From positions 790,501,390 to 790,565,389 of the forward strand of contig CM048745.1 of assembly GCA_026315105.1 (NCBI GenBank): a stretch of DNA of 64,000 nt, given 5' to 3'. The translations under genes and the position numbers were made by a program. Under the pieces are notes generated by a model. The model had not been told where the DNA came from. It was given only the letters and a program-made list of their open reading frames with translations, and searched no databases. Source of the stretch: Locusta migratoria. Its lineage: Eukaryota > Arthropoda > Insecta > Orthoptera > Acrididae. Shown piece by piece: positions 12,107-24,319 of the stretch; position 1 is the stretch's first letter, and each line of letters opens with the position of its first letter.

Positions 12107-12232
12107 AAGTCAGTTCGAAGGTCGGAAGAAGGCAACGGCATACCACCTCCAAACAGGACCATGCCTAGTAAAGCACTGTGGTGTTCAAACCAATCTTCGG
12201 ATTGTTGACTGCTTTACCTTTACAAATGAAAA

Positions 12233-12464
12233 AAAAAAGGTTTTTCTAAAAAAAAGTAAAAGTAAAACGGGGTATTTCCAGCGACTTAGCGAGTACATAA
12301 ACAATTTTCATCACACATTCGACATCTACTACACAATAAAGGTCTCCTGTAGACTTTTTCTTTCATTACGGGTTTCAGCTGTAGAACCCTTCACGTAAAG
12401 ATTCGAACGAAATACACAACATTAACTTAAAAACGAATACAGAAACCTCCATAACGACTGTAGC

Positions 12465-12514
<50 letters not shown>

Positions 12515-12949
12515 GCCAGAATATGCTCTGATGTATGTCATGAAATTGAGAAACGTACGCGATCGGAAGAGCGGGAGATTTGCGAAGCATACTAAAGATA
12601 CACTATGGTACTCTTTCTCAAGCTGTAGAGGCGAATTACGACTTTTCCCCCTAAAATCCGCTCCCAAGTTGCGATAAATTGTCAACCATCGATTCTGGCG
12701 ACAGATGCGTTTATCTCTAAACATGTTCCTGCAAACACAACACGGAAAGCCACCACAGGAACTCTTTTGGTGCGATAAGTTCAGTTATTCTGTGCTAGCT
12801 GGTTATGATGCAGTCAGCATTACTGTGATCCAGAAAAGTTTCGAAATTGTCGTTGTGGATTTTACAGGAAATTTCAGTTTCTTTCGTAAGCGATATGGAA
12901 TCAAAGCTCAGTACTCCGGAATTCGTATCAAGCATGCTTATTTTAGAAT
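12233..12949. other. No gene recognised
   Basis: Holds the (AC)n microsatellite described next and short open frames without domains. Confidence 0.55.
12467..12513. repeat. (AC)n microsatellite
   Basis: About 23 AC units. The apparent Cys-Val repeat proteins on the minus strand are artefacts of it. Confidence 0.97.
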
Positions 12950-14364
12950 AGATACTCATGGAGTATTAAAGCAACTTGTCACTTAACAAAATTAAGTCTT
13001 TCGGTCCCGATTTTACAACAATTAGTTTCCTTTCAGAGTATGCTCATGCAATAGCCCCATACCTTGTTACCATATACAACCACTCGCTCAGCGAACGTTT
13101 CTTACCCAAAAAATGGAAAGTTGCGCAGATCACTCCAATATTTAAGAAAGGCAATATGAGTGATGCGCAAAATTACAAGCTTAAATCATTGACGTCAATT
13201 TACAGCAGGATTTTAGAACATATACTTTCCTCAAATATTATGAACTACCTCGAAGAGAACGAGCTATTAACCCATAGTCAACACGGATTCAGGAAATATC
13301 GTTTTTGTGAAACTCATCTCTTTACTCACATGATGTGTTGAGCGCTATCGACAAGGAATGTCAAATTGATTCCATATTTTTAGATTTTCTGTCCAAGCGT
13401 CATCTCATCAAATTGTGTGCTTATGATTGGATTCGTGATTTCCTATTAGAAAGGACATAGTACGTTGTAACTGACAAAGTCGTCGAGTAGAACAGAACTG
13501 ATACCTGGCGTTCCCCAGGGAAGTGTTACTGGGCCCCTACTATTTCTTAGTGTTATAAACGATGTAGGAGTAGCTCTCTTAGACAGTACGATGGTGCTGT
13601 CGTTTATCGGTTAGTAAAGTCACTAGAACATCGAAAGCAACTGCAAAATACTAGGATAGGATATCTACGTGGTGCAAAAATTGGCAATTGACCCTTAATA
13701 ATGAGAAGTGTGAATTCATCCATACGACAACTAAAAGAAATCCGTTAAGACTTCATTTACACTATAAATCAGTCAAATCTACAGGCCGTAAATTCAACTA
13801 AATACCTAGGTGTAACAATTACGAACAACTTAAATCGGAAAGGTCACACAGAAAATATTGTAGGGAAGGCGACCCAAAGGCTACATTTCATTGTCAGAAC
13901 GATTAGAAGATACAACAGTTCTATTAAAGACACTGCCTACACTACCCTTGTGCGTCCAATTTTGGAGTATTGCAGCACAGTGTGGGATCCACACTTGGTA
14001 GGACTCAGACGATTTACAAGAAGTTCAGAAGTGGTCAGCTCGTTTTGTATTACCACGATATAGGGGAGAGAGAGCCACGGAAATATTACACGAGTTGGAG
14101 AGGAAATGATTAAGAGAGAGGCGTTATTCGTTGCGAAGATATCTATTTGCACAATTTCTTTTACAAATTTTCTCTTCCGAATGCGAAAATATCTTGTTAG
14201 CACCCACTTAAATAGGGAGACATCATAACAAAATAAATCAGATCGAAAACTAAGAGATTTTCGTGCTCCTGTGGAAGTGTACAGAAGTATCATAAAGCGG
14301 TTCGATGGACCCTCTACTATGCACTGCAATGTGAGTTGCAGAGTATTTATATAGATGTAGATCA
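12950..14364 (+). mobile_element. LINE family A copy 3, decayed
   Basis: 12,976-13,341 encodes the RT N-half (LNKIKSFGPDF, WKVAQITPIFKKGN, ILEHILSSNIMNYLEEN, HSQHGFRKYRFCET). Downstream pieces in shifting frames give GVPQGSVTGPLLFL near 13,510, a decayed FADD region, VRPILEYCSTVWDP near 13,950 and the 3' end ttgcagagtatttatatagatgtagat. The tgtagatg-type tail marks the true 3' end. Confidence 0.85.
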
Positions 14365-14650
14365 ATACTCTAGAATGACATTCGAAAATCACCAAGAGTA
14401 GGCCAAACAATAAGTTACCCGCAATATTTAAAACCTTGGCATACGTTGGTCACGAACAGGAAAAGATTACATTGAGACAACACACCGGCAACCATATGTA
14501 CCTCATCACCCCTTGCATTTGATTGGTGTATATCCAACATTGTTTCGTTTGGATTTTCTCTCGTCTTTACGCATTCCAATTCTTTTCAAATTCGTCGGAC
14601 TACTTTCGTCCACTTGTCCATTGCTACTCATGTTGAATTCCCTATTTCTT

Positions 14651-14844
14651 GCCGGCCGCGTTGGCCGAAGGGACTGAGGCGCGCCAGTCACGGTCTGCAC
14701 GGCCACTACGATCGGGGGTTCGAATCCCCCTTTGGGCATGAATATTTGTGCCGTCCTTAGTGTTAACTAGTTCATAACCAGTTAATAAGTTTAGGGACTG
14801 ATGACTCCGTAGTTAAGTCCCATAAGTTATACAAACATTTCGTT
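14651..14844 (+). mobile_element. tRNA-derived SINE (main family)
   Basis: Starts gccggccgcgttggccgaag (A box), has a B box ggttcgaatcc near 14,718, then gggcatgaatatttgtgcc. The tail is ttagggactgatgactccg and agttaagtcccataag. A 13-bp target duplication, ttccctatttctt, lies at 14,638-14,650 and 14,845-14,857. The tRNA-like part resembles a class II tRNA but is fused to the SINE body, so it is not a functional tRNA gene. Confidence 0.92.
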
Positions 14845-14864
14845 TTCCCTATTTCTTTGGCTGA

Positions 14865-15166
14865 CATGTTACTCTCCATCCTCATTATATGCCCATCAAC
14901 TCTTAGATATCATGTTTTAAATTGCTTCATCACTCTAATACAACCCCTTGCCTAGTTAAGGGGTATATTGGCTTTCTGGGAGATGTTTTTCTTTACATAA
15001 ATTGTCTTTGCAATATATGTTTCTGCAGCGTTTGAGAACTGCCTGCTATACTACAGATGGTTTGTAACTTGCCTCCCAGGTAAAGGAAGTTGTTCACATT
15101 GTTCATCACTTGACCTTCAAACTTCCAGTTGGTCTCCACAGTCAGCACCTTGCTCTTATTGCATGC

Positions 15167-15170
<4 letters not shown>
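14865..15170 (-). pseudogene. RTE-like reverse transcriptase scrap
   Basis: The minus strand reads NKSKVLTVETNWKFEG, then NNVNNFLYLGGKLQT, which matches the thumb block NK.K....G..I..V..F.YLGSKI of RTE-type RTs. Farther on there is GHIMRMESN, like the GH..R motif. The element ends (or is interrupted) at the (ATT)n tract; the SINE at 14,651 inserted just beyond it. Confidence 0.5.

Positions 15171-15220
<50 letters not shown>
15170..15220. repeat. (ATT)n microsatellite
   Basis: About 17 ATT units directly abutting the RT scrap; possibly grown from the element's own tail or an internal site. Confidence 0.95.
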
Positions 15221-15221
<1 letters not shown>

Positions 15222-16894
15222 TTAAATAACACGTACGGTTCACACAATGTACAATGAAATTAATATGCGCTAGAACTGATTCGATTTGTGTAGGAAGCGT
15301 GTAAGTGGTACCCATTCCGCATTCGTTATAACAATAAGCATAAAGGCCCAAACATGTTAAGTACCATTTCGGTCGTAACTAAACTGTTGCGAACTTAGCG
15401 TATTCCTGTTCATATTTGTTAAAGAGGGTTAGCCTAAACTGTGGGAAGTATAAGTAAGTTTCACAATTTCAAAATTTTTATTCTAATTTACGAATCGAGA
15501 TGAAATCATGTTGTAATATTCCTTCTAAAATATCGTTATGAAAAACTAATTATGGGAACCAGTGGCGGGGGGTTGGGGGGAGGGGAGGGGAGGGAGGGGG
15601 GGGCAATTGGGCTTCTAATGTCCTGTGCGTCTCTCACACATCTAAAAATATGTTTTTCTGGAAAAAAATTCAGATATCCTCTTTGTCCCATCAAGTACAT
15701 TTTGTGAAAGAGTAGTTACATAGTGACTATTATCAATATATCATATCTACTTTATATTAGTATTACATTGTCTTGTAATTTTCTATATTCTTATTACTAG
15801 TAAATACTCTAATTATATTACAACATTTCTTTTGGGGGGGGGGGGGCAATAGTGTCGTGCTACGAGATTACGTGCCTTCTCATGTTAACCAGTACTGGAA
15901 GTGGTTCAACACAAGCAGAAGTATTACATAATAAATAAATTTATTAAAATCACTTGAACAGATGCTTTAACCGCCTTATGAGAACGGTAGCAAAATCCCC
16001 AATTAAGTAATCACACAGATACAAAGTCCATTTATGGTCACACAACACAAAATAATCGACAACTCAAAATAGCTCAAGTCTTAGTCCCACGAATAACATA
16101 TCAACACTCGTTAATTCTCGTGTAGAATAACACACACTATTCATTTAAAATTCCGAAATAGAATCGGAAAAGTAAAGTTGTTAAATTGCCACTCATTGGA
16201 CCTTGCCAAAGTCCCGACGAAGTGGCCGTTTACTGCACAGATTCTACCACTCTAGCAAACGAATCACCTCAGTATTTTACTTGACACCAGCGGTCTTCTG
16301 TTCTAGCCGCTCTCTCATTGGCAGATCTCCATTAAAGGAGCAGTGTTCTTAACAGAAAAGATTTGTTTTGACTTGACTTTGAGCACTTCCACACTATAAC
16401 TTAACTTTTTACAATATTGAATAGAAAAGTTACATTGTCACCTTGTGATTATATGCAGTACAAAAAGCCAGCTTTGACGAGCTTGGTCGCTCACATTACA
16501 TAATATTTGCGTAAATTCACTGCTAAATAGGCAGTTACTAATTAAATACATATATGAACATAAGGATAAGAGGTGCATATCATGCTGCTTGGAATTGCTG
16601 AGAACCCGAGGAGGATACGATGATCTGCCTATAATTCATAATAGATTATTATAAGAAGTGTAATACATCCTTAAATTAATAGATAAAAGTGTGTTGTTTC
16701 CCAAATGATAGGTTGATGTAATAAGCTATCATCTATGACGTAGTTAATTTTAATCACATGACGCATTCAAAAGTTGGTAATATTAAATTGATTTTTTTCG
16801 ATAGTGTGTCAATTAACTTTTGTAGTTTTCAAAATATTTAAGTTAATGTTGGTTCATGAGATGCGCCTAATTTTTCTGCATATAATAGTAATTT
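15221..16894. other. No gene recognised; G-rich tract
   Basis: 15,563-15,604 is almost pure G with several G runs (quadruplex-capable). A 13-base G run lies at 15,834-15,846. The rest, 15,900-16,890, shows no domain on either strand. Confidence 0.55.
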
Positions 16895-17085
16895 CAAGTG
16901 CCTCAATGGCCTGTTGCAAGTCTTTAAACTGGACTTGCGTGTACCTAACCTACCCCAGTTATCCAACCGGGGAAAGGGGACCTACACTTGAACATGGAAT
17001 CCGAACCACTTGTCGTTTTTGGCGACTCCTCATATCTTTGGAAGGGTGAAGGCTGGATTAAAACGCAGACTGAAAAATTCCGTCA
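16895..17085 (+). repeat. Dispersed repeat E, copy 1
   Basis: Shares tgcaagtcttt, acttgc.tgt, ctaacctacccca, cttgtcgttt.tggcgactc, a gaaggctgg/gaaggttgg block and aaacgca with 26,965-27,105 in the same order and orientation. It looks like a SINE or other short mobile element; I cannot see a tRNA-like head. Confidence 0.7.
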
Positions 17086-18484
17086 TACTCTCTCAGCGCT
17101 CGCTCAACTGTGATGTGTCGCCCTCGTTTTGGTAGATAATGCTAGGTTCTAGAGAGTTTCAGAATAAATTTGGTACAGTAACATTCCTGAAGTATGTTTC
17201 CGTAATTAAATTTGGCGTTTTTGACCAGTAAGATTAATTATATCAGATGAATCTAGTGGCGCAGCCAGGACTTGGTTCTGAGGAGACTAATTTTCTAAAA
17301 AATAAAGCCTTTGAATTTATTAAACTTTGACTTATTTTTACACTTTTTATAATTTAAGCAATTATACTAAGAAAACAATTGCACAAGAAATAAATTGAGT
17401 TGAGGCGCACTGTAGTCGGGCCGAAATACGATGATCCATGATCGTCTGTACTTTGATATAGGACTTCAAAATATGTGAGGTTTGTTGATGTTTTGCGATG
17501 ATGGCTATAAAATTTTCTGGTGTTGCGGTGTGTAGGTTAGCATTCTGGGCATCTTCGTTTGCGGTGCATATGTCGAGGGGCATGGCGATAAGGTGGTGGA
17601 AAGGTAGATCCGAGTTCGGTTTAGTAGAATGAAAAAGAAATCGCAAGAAAAGAGCTTGGAGTATGAATTTTTGTGGGTAAAGGTCTGGCCGATCTTGCTC
17701 TACAGAAATGAAAAATCTGTTGTGTTGCTTTCTAGCTATCGGGTGGGTAAAGTACTACCTCGGTTCCGTGGTTGTTGTATTGTCGCGTGTCTTTTCGAAG
17801 AAGGGTATTGTTAGGTCAATGCGTTCGAGAAAAAAAAAGTTTTAGTATAGACGGTCGGAAATCGGTAAACTGCTGATCTTAAATTATTTCACGCATTTTT
17901 TATTGCGACTCTCCGTTGTATAATAGGGTTTAAATGTCGACGCAGACGTTGTGCTAGATGTCTTTGTCGATTTTCGTTATTGCTATCAGTAAATTCGAAT
18001 TTTTTTATAAACAATATGTCGTCTTCTGCTGCTGCTGTTGGCGTGTTACCGAAAAAGTGTTTGACATACCATTTTGAAGCCTTTGTTAACGTTACATTCC
18101 GTTTATTATCTAACGGTGGCGGTCAAGTTCCGAAACGGAACATTTCTTTTGGGTAGTCCCAGATGTTTGACTCTGGTTAGAATTGTTTTTAAATAATCTG
18201 GACATCGAAAGAGCTTGGAGAGAGAATGCTTTTAAAAATAAAACGTTGTGATATTTTGTTTAAACATTTAGCATATGTTTATAAAATTGTTTTAGGTAGC
18301 TTGCCGAGAGAACACTGTGTTTGTGGTCGCATTGGAAATAGAGCTATTCTCAAGTTACTCATAACACGTATAGACATGTTTGTGGTGATCGTTAACGTTA
18401 CACTCTAACGTGCGCTTTTTTATTTATTTATTTTATTTTTATTTATTTATTTATTTTCTTTTTTTAATGTGCTGTTGCAAGCAT
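17086..18484. other. No gene recognised
   Basis: Open frames of 60-94 codons without domains. 17,258-17,285 (gtggcgcagccaggactt) looks like a transposon end, but no partner is seen. Confidence 0.5.
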
Positions 18485-19045
18485 TGTCTATTCTTTAGGG
18501 CTGTCGGTGGGGGCGGCATTGGGAGCGAGGGCGGGGGCGGGTAGAGGCGGTTAAGTTGTTCAAAATTAAATTGATAGCAAATTAATATGGAATGTTCTGA
18601 TTGTTAATTCATAAATTAAATTGATATGCAAAAAATTAATTGGGAGTGGTGGTGGATGGCCTGGGGGTGGGGGCTGTGGACACACAACTACTTACTTGTG
18701 GTGGCAGTTGCTGTTGTTACTGTTAAAACATGGGTTGTTACAATTAAATTGATATGCAAATTTAATTGAATTAATTGGAGGTAGAGGTCGGGCAAGTGGG
18801 CACCTGCTGGGGATGGAGGGGTGGGGTTGATGGGTGCCTGGGGGTGGCACTCGCACAAGTGCGTGGGCCTGGGGGTGCGTGTTTACGCTATTTCGGAATT
18901 AATTTTATATGCAAATTTAATTAAATTGGGGGCTGAGGTCGGGCAAGTGAGCTTCTTTCAGGGATGGAGGTGTTGGGGTGTTGGGTCACCGGTGGTGCAG
19001 ATCGCCCAAGTGCGCGGGCCTGGGGGTGGAGGTGTGCTCAGGTAG
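18485..19045 (+). repeat. Degenerate module array: AT-rich octamer block + G-rich block
   Basis: Alternates AT-rich segments containing attaaattgatatgcaaat (near 18,570, 18,612, 18,741 and 18,900) with G-rich segments carrying gaggtcgggcaagtg and gcctgggggtg. The octamer-like atgcaaat or atgcaaaa occurs in three modules (about 18,626, 18,754, 18,909); spacings are about 50, 130 and 155 bases. No coding sequence. Confidence 0.7.
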
Positions 19046-19180
19046 CGAAATGGTATCCTGGCTCCAAACCCCTATTCTTATACTACTTCCAGTGGCAGAT
19101 GCTGCATAAAAGACGAACTGTATCGCGAGCTTCTGTTAGTGTTCCGAGAGAATACGTTTCTGGAGGAATCAACCCCAATA

Positions 19181-19381
19181 GCCGGCCGCGGTGGCCGAGG
19201 GGACTGAGGCGCTCCAGTCACGGTCTGCACGGCCACTACGGTCGGGGGTTCGAATCCCCCCTCGGGCATGGATATTTGTGCCGTCCTTAGTCGTAGCTAG
19301 TTCATAAGTAGTTTGTAAGCTTAGGGACTGATGACCCCGTAGTTAAGTCCTATAAGTTCTACAAATATTTGAACATTTGAA
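19181..19381 (+). mobile_element. tRNA-derived SINE (main family), best copy
   Basis: Starts gccggccgcggtggccgagg, B box ggttcgaatcc, then cctcgggcatggatatttg. It ends tacaaatatttgaacatttg + aa. Flanked by the 11-bp duplication caaccccaata at 19,170-19,180 and 19,382-19,392. This is the cleanest full-length copy in the window. Confidence 0.94.
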
Positions 19382-19392
19382 CAACCCCAATA

Positions 19393-19785
19393 TATTGCTT
19401 TTGCCTTACGTATATCTCGCGAAAAGATCACAAGAACAAAATTTGATAGATTTGAGCCCACATAGCGGCATACCGGCGACACTTTTTTCTTGTTCGGCCA
19501 ATTAGATGAGGCTGGAATAGGTGGGGAGGTGACATCGTACATAAAGTTGCGTAGTATGGATGTAGATAACGTCGTTGAGTGCCTGTTGTGTGATACAAGA
19601 TGGCTTAGACGAAATTCCCAATTGGTGTGATCATTGTAACGCTAACTACAAAAATGTGTATCAGTTCGGGTGAATAGGAACCACATAGTATTAGCCCTTT
19701 ACTTGGCACACTCTGAAATAACGAGAAGAAAGAGAATTATGTTACTTAGATCAAATGTGTAGGGCCACGTGTACAGATTTATAAG

Positions 19786-19840
<55 letters not shown>

Positions 19841-20887
19841 CCAAATATAGTTTCTGGTTTGTAAGTAACATTGCCCAAGAACTGCGCGTGGTGGTACAGT
19901 ATAAGTACTACAGTGTTCTTATGACTGCAGAAATGATTGTATCTTGGAGTATTTCATGCGAAACGTGTGAAAACAGTCGTTTCTGGTGCGAAGTTCAGAA
20001 TAGTCCCATGATTTCCACATTTTACAGTCAAGTACATTTGAAGACAAAACTTACAAATTTATTTTGGCCCGTAATCTGTCAAGTGCCGACATATTGTCAT
20101 ACCTGTCATACCACACATCGTTGACTGGTACAGGAGATTCTGTTTCGTTCTTCTTTTGGACTTATTGTCCATTTTGTTGTGGTCTACTAGGCCTCCTCTT
20201 CCCAATAAATATGTCCATTTTCGGTCTCCCATATAAGAACTCGTTAACAATTTTCCATAATAACTTAATTTCAAGGTTTCCTCTTTCGCTTTTATAAGCA
20301 GTTTTCCGTGTATCACGAAAAATGTCACAAAATTGAAACAAACATGTACCTCGGTAACTTATGCTTGGAATGTCGTTAAAGATACAGTTTAGTGCTAAGC
20401 TTTTCGTAAAAGACAACGAAACAAGACTTTATTGAAGAGCTTAAATATTAGTTTAAAGCACTTTTGTCCATCCAATGATATAACTTGAAACATGTTTCAG
20501 AAAACCACGCGGAATTTTGATGTTGCTTGAGAACAACATTGCCAAATAAAGGGTTAATAATTAACTATCTAGGCCTAACGTTAATAAACGGTATAAATGG
20601 AACGATCAAATGAGGATTGTTGTAGAAGAGACGAATGGTCGAGAAAAATGTGCATTAACTGCAAAGGAAATGTGGTGCATTCTCGAGTGCTGCTAGTGTA
20701 AGTAAAACTGCTGTGAAGTAAAACGTAGAAGCAATTCAGAAGTATGATGCTACATTTATTGCCGGTGGATTAGATCAACAAGCAAGTATTACGGAGATTC
20801 TCTGGAAACACATATGGGAAACACTGGAGGGAAGGCAATGTTCCTTTCGAGGAACACTATTGATAGTCTTCAGAGATTAGTCAATTG
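19393..20887. other. Unassigned; possible retroposed sequence behind a poly(T)
   Basis: Minus-strand open frames at 20,059-20,416 (SERGNLEIKLLWKIVNEFLY and nearby) end toward the poly(T) at 19,789-19,840, as a reverse-inserted polyadenylated copy would. I do not recognise the protein and see no target duplication. 20,560-20,880 holds nothing recognisable. Confidence 0.4.
19789..19840. repeat. Poly(T), 52 bases
   Basis: Uninterrupted T run, read as poly(A) on the minus strand. Confidence 0.95.
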
Positions 20888-23560
20888 TAGATGGCTGTAA
20901 AACCATATCTACATACGTACTCCGCAATCCACCGTAAGGTGCGTGGCGAAGGGTACACTGTACCACTATCAGGCATTTCCTTTTCTATTCGAGTCCCAAA
21001 TAGAACTAGGAAAAAAAGAATGCCTATATGCGTCCATACGAGCCATAATTTCTCTTATTTTGTCTTTGTGATCACTACGCGGAATGCAGGTGGGCGGCAG
21101 CAAGATCGTACTACACTCAGTTTCAAATTCCGGCTCTCCAAACTGCGTCAACAGAATTTCACGAAAAAGATGTCGTCTTTCCTCCAGCGATCCCCAATTG
21201 AGTTGCCGAAGCAATTCTGTGACACTCGCGCGTTGGTCGAACCTACCAGTAACAAACCTAGCTACTCGCCTCTGAATTGCTTCTATGTCTTCCTATAAAG
21301 TGATCTGCTGCTGGTCCCAATCACTTGAGCCATACTCAAGACGTGGTCGTACAAGCGTTTTATACGCGGTCTCCTTTTACAGGTGAAGTACATCTTCCCA
21401 AAATTCTCCCAATAAACCGAAGATGGCTGTCCGCCTTACTCACAACTATCCTTAAATGTCCGTTCCATTTCATATCGCTCTGCAATGTAACGCCTAGATA
21501 TTTGAACGCCGCGACTGCATCAAGAAACTCACTACTAATGCTGTATTCGAACATTATGGGATTGTTTTTCCTACTCATGCGCATCGCCTTACATTTTTCT
21601 ACATTGAGAGCTAGCTGCCATTCTTCGCACCAACTAGAAATTTTGTCTAAGCCATACTGTCTTCTATTACAGTCAATTAAAGAAGACACCATCTCATACA
21701 TCACAGCATCATCAGCAAACAGCCGCAAAATAAAAGTTACTCTGTCCATCAGATCATTTATGTAGATGGAAAATAACGGTCCTATCACACTCTCCTGGGG
21801 CACGCCTGACGATACACTCGCCTCTGATGAATACTCGCCGTCGAAAATAACGTACTGCGTTCTATTACTTAGGAAGTCTTCCAGCCAGTCAAATCTGTGA
21901 ACCTATTCCTTATGCTCGTATCTCCGTTAGCATTCTGCAGTGTGGCACCGCGTCAAACGTCTTTTTGAAGTCGAGAAAAATACAATCCGCCTGTTGCCCT
22001 TCATCCATGGCTCGCAAGATGTCATGTGAGAAAAGGGCAAGCTGAGTTTCACATGAACGATGTTTCCTAAACCCGTGATGATTCGTAGAAAGAAGCTTTT
22101 CCGCCTCAAGGAAATTTACTATATTCGAACTGAAAATACGCTCCAAAATTCTACAGGAAACTTACTTCAACGATATTGGCCTGTAATTATGTGGGTCAGC
22201 TCTTTCCTTTCTTATAAACGAGTCACCTGAGCTTTTTCCAATCACTAGGAACTATGCGTTGAATTATAGATTCGCGATAAATGCAAGCTAAGTAAGGGGC
22301 CAATGCATCAGAAAACTGAACTGGTATTCCAGCCGGACCAGGAGACCTTTTTTGTATTTAGCTCTCTCAGCTGCTTCTCTACACCGGAAATACCTATTAC
22401 TATGTCCTCTATTTCGGAGTTAGTACGTTGATCAAATGATGGTACATTTGTGCGGTCCTCCTGCATGAATGATTTCTTAAAGGTTAAATTTAGAACTTCA
22501 GCTTTCCGTTTGCCTTCTTCTATTACTGCCCCGGAATGATCGAGTGACTGGATAGTGGGCTTTGACCCGCTTATCGATTTTACATAGTACTAGAATCTCT
22601 ACTAACTTTTGCCTGTCATAATTTGCGTACTCTTTTATGAATCGAGAGTGCAACAGTCTTTGTTTTCTCAGTAGCTTTCTAACATTATTATTATACTCGA
22701 CTTTATAGGCACATATTTCTCTAACACTTTATTTACAATGCATTTAAATTTAGTCCACAATTCCTCTACATCCCTAGTACCGGAACTAAACGATGTCCAT
22801 TCATTTTCTAAGTGCTATCAGCAGAATTGCTTATCGGCTCTTCCTAACAAAAACATGCTCCTAGCCTTCTTGATCGGTTTATGAAGTTTGGTCACCATTG
22901 ACGCTATGACGATATGATCACTAACTCCTGTCTCAACACAGATATCGTTAATAAGATCAGGCCTGTTTGTAGCTATAAGGTCTAAAATATTTCCATTGCG
23001 GGTGGGTTGCCGATTTAACTGCTCGAGACAGTTTTCGGAGAACGTGTCCAAAAGTATCTCGCAAGACTGCTTGTCTGTACCTCCTGAAATGTAACTAGAG
23101 GTCTCAATATATACTCTTAAAGTTGAAGTCTCCCCCCCCCCCCCCGACTAATATACCTAAGCACTACCTGGCGCTGAATTTCTTTGAATGACTCTGACTA
23201 CTACAGCAGTACTGGGGTGCCGGTAAAGCACCCAGGTATTAACTTTACTTCACTTAGACCTGTAATACGTGTCCAGATAACTTCACAGTTACTTTAAACC
23301 TCGATCTCTAAACAATATCTTTGTCCATGGCGATGAACACTCCCCCTCCAGTTGTGTCCGATCTATCTTTCTGATATACATACCACGCCTCGCTAAATAT
23401 TCCTGAACTTACCACATCATGATTTAGCCAGATTTCGGTGCCTAAAACTATCTGAGCACAATGATTTCCATGCAGCGTAGCAAATTTGGGAACTTTGTTA
23501 CTAATGCTTTGAAAGTTCACGGCTAATATTTTGACAGTCGAATTTTTTGGCTGAATGCGT
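20888..23560 (-). mobile_element. LINE family F copy 1, near full length but decayed
   Basis: Minus-strand order: endonuclease start NFQSISNKVPKFATLHGNHC, TEIWLN, GGGVFIAMDKD (23,308-23,520). Endonuclease end ILDLIATNRPDLINDI, GVSDHIVIASMV (22,818-23,051). RT: SPGPAGIPVQF near 22,340 (frameshifted), HGFRKHRSCETQLALFSHDI and IFLDFKKTFDAVPH (21,910-22,146), PQESVIGPLFSIYINDL and LRLFADDAVMYEM (21,360-21,803). C-terminal arm LRQLNWGSLEERRHLFRE (20,969-21,214). The 3' end carries the insect-repeat signature ccgcaatccaccgtaaggtg (plus-strand view) and a tgtagat tail. A 14-base C run (23,132-23,145) lies in the endonuclease region. Many frameshifts; dead. Confidence 0.88.
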
Positions 23561-23819
23561 CCTGAATTCGCTGTCTGAATGTTGACAGGAGAGAGCTTAT
23601 CAGAGCTAGCGCCTAGCCTAAAAAATAAATAAACAAATAAATAAACAGATAGATAGATATGTGCACTCCAAAAGTACTCGGCTACCCGAGTAGCCGCTTC
23701 CTTCGTGAGTTTGCCATGTTTGGTTGGGTCTTTGCTTCGTTCCCCTTATTGTTTGGCTAGTTTGGTTACTTTCCCTTCTGTCCCCTATTTGTGTCCATTT
23801 TATTCAGGTCACACGTATC

Positions 23820-23901
23820 GCCTAATTATTTTGTACGGGCGCTGAAGACCTAGTTGTCGTGCGCCCATACCATCATATCCATCCATCCATCCATCCATCC
23901 T
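23820..23901 (+). mobile_element. LINE 3' terminus with hairpin and (CATC)n tail
   Basis: gggcgc (23,837-23,842) pairs with gcgccc (23,861-23,866) around gaagacctagttgtcgt. A (catc)n tail follows at 23,870-23,901. From memory this terminal hairpin type belongs to an arthropod LINE group; no coding part is seen upstream. Confidence 0.55.
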
Positions 23902-24319
23902 TAGTGAGTGCTGTCAACCTACATGTCACCTATGAATCGCTAAGATGCGAGAAATTAGGACTCGTTTTGGGGATGGAAAAGGAAATTACTAGTAGTGTTA
24001 CAATATTCTCTCTGTCACGCGTCGAACAGTGGTTATCAGAGTATGTAAAAAGATTTAGATGAAACTGTTACATCATTGAGTGGACTCAGAGCATCTCCCT
24101 ATACAGCCACGCATATCCGATAGGTTTCGAGCCGCAGTTCCACTGTAGAAACGATTTGTTCAACAGTCCGCTTCCTTACTTGACAACATTTTACTGCCTT
24201 CTAACAGTATATGTAGTGTCAATTTTATTTATGAATGAACGTAACTGAATTGATACAGAATCGTGAAAAGAGATGTAATTGTCATATCGCAACATATTGT
24301 ATTAATCCTGTAAGGATGT
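23902..24319. other. No gene recognised
   Basis: A 67-codon open frame at 23,859-24,062 begins in the (catc)n tail and has no domain. Confidence 0.5.

Larger units (their letters stand above)
9275..12220 (+). mobile_element. tRNA-derived SINE (family D), split by an RTE LINE
   Basis: The SINE occupies 9275-9486 and 12118-12220 (about 315 bp when the LINE and its duplicated target are removed). The head is tRNA-like: gttgcacagtggtagagtg (A-box region) and ggttcgatccc (B box, 9329-9339). The 3' half contains aaggtcggaagaaggcaacg and cctagtaaagc. It is flanked by a 12-bp duplication, tacaaatgaaaa, at 9263-9274 and 12221-12232. Its sequence differs from the other SINEs here. Confidence 0.88.

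Noticed and set aside
12422..12724. Cys-Val repeat open frames (also near 46,788 and 52,877)
   Set aside because: Products of (AC)n/(GT)n microsatellites.
14651..14740. tRNA gene-like heads (also at 1548, 9275, 19181, 40843, 60327)
   Set aside because: A and B boxes are present, but each is fused to a SINE body and flanked by target duplications; these are SINE promoters, not tRNA genes.
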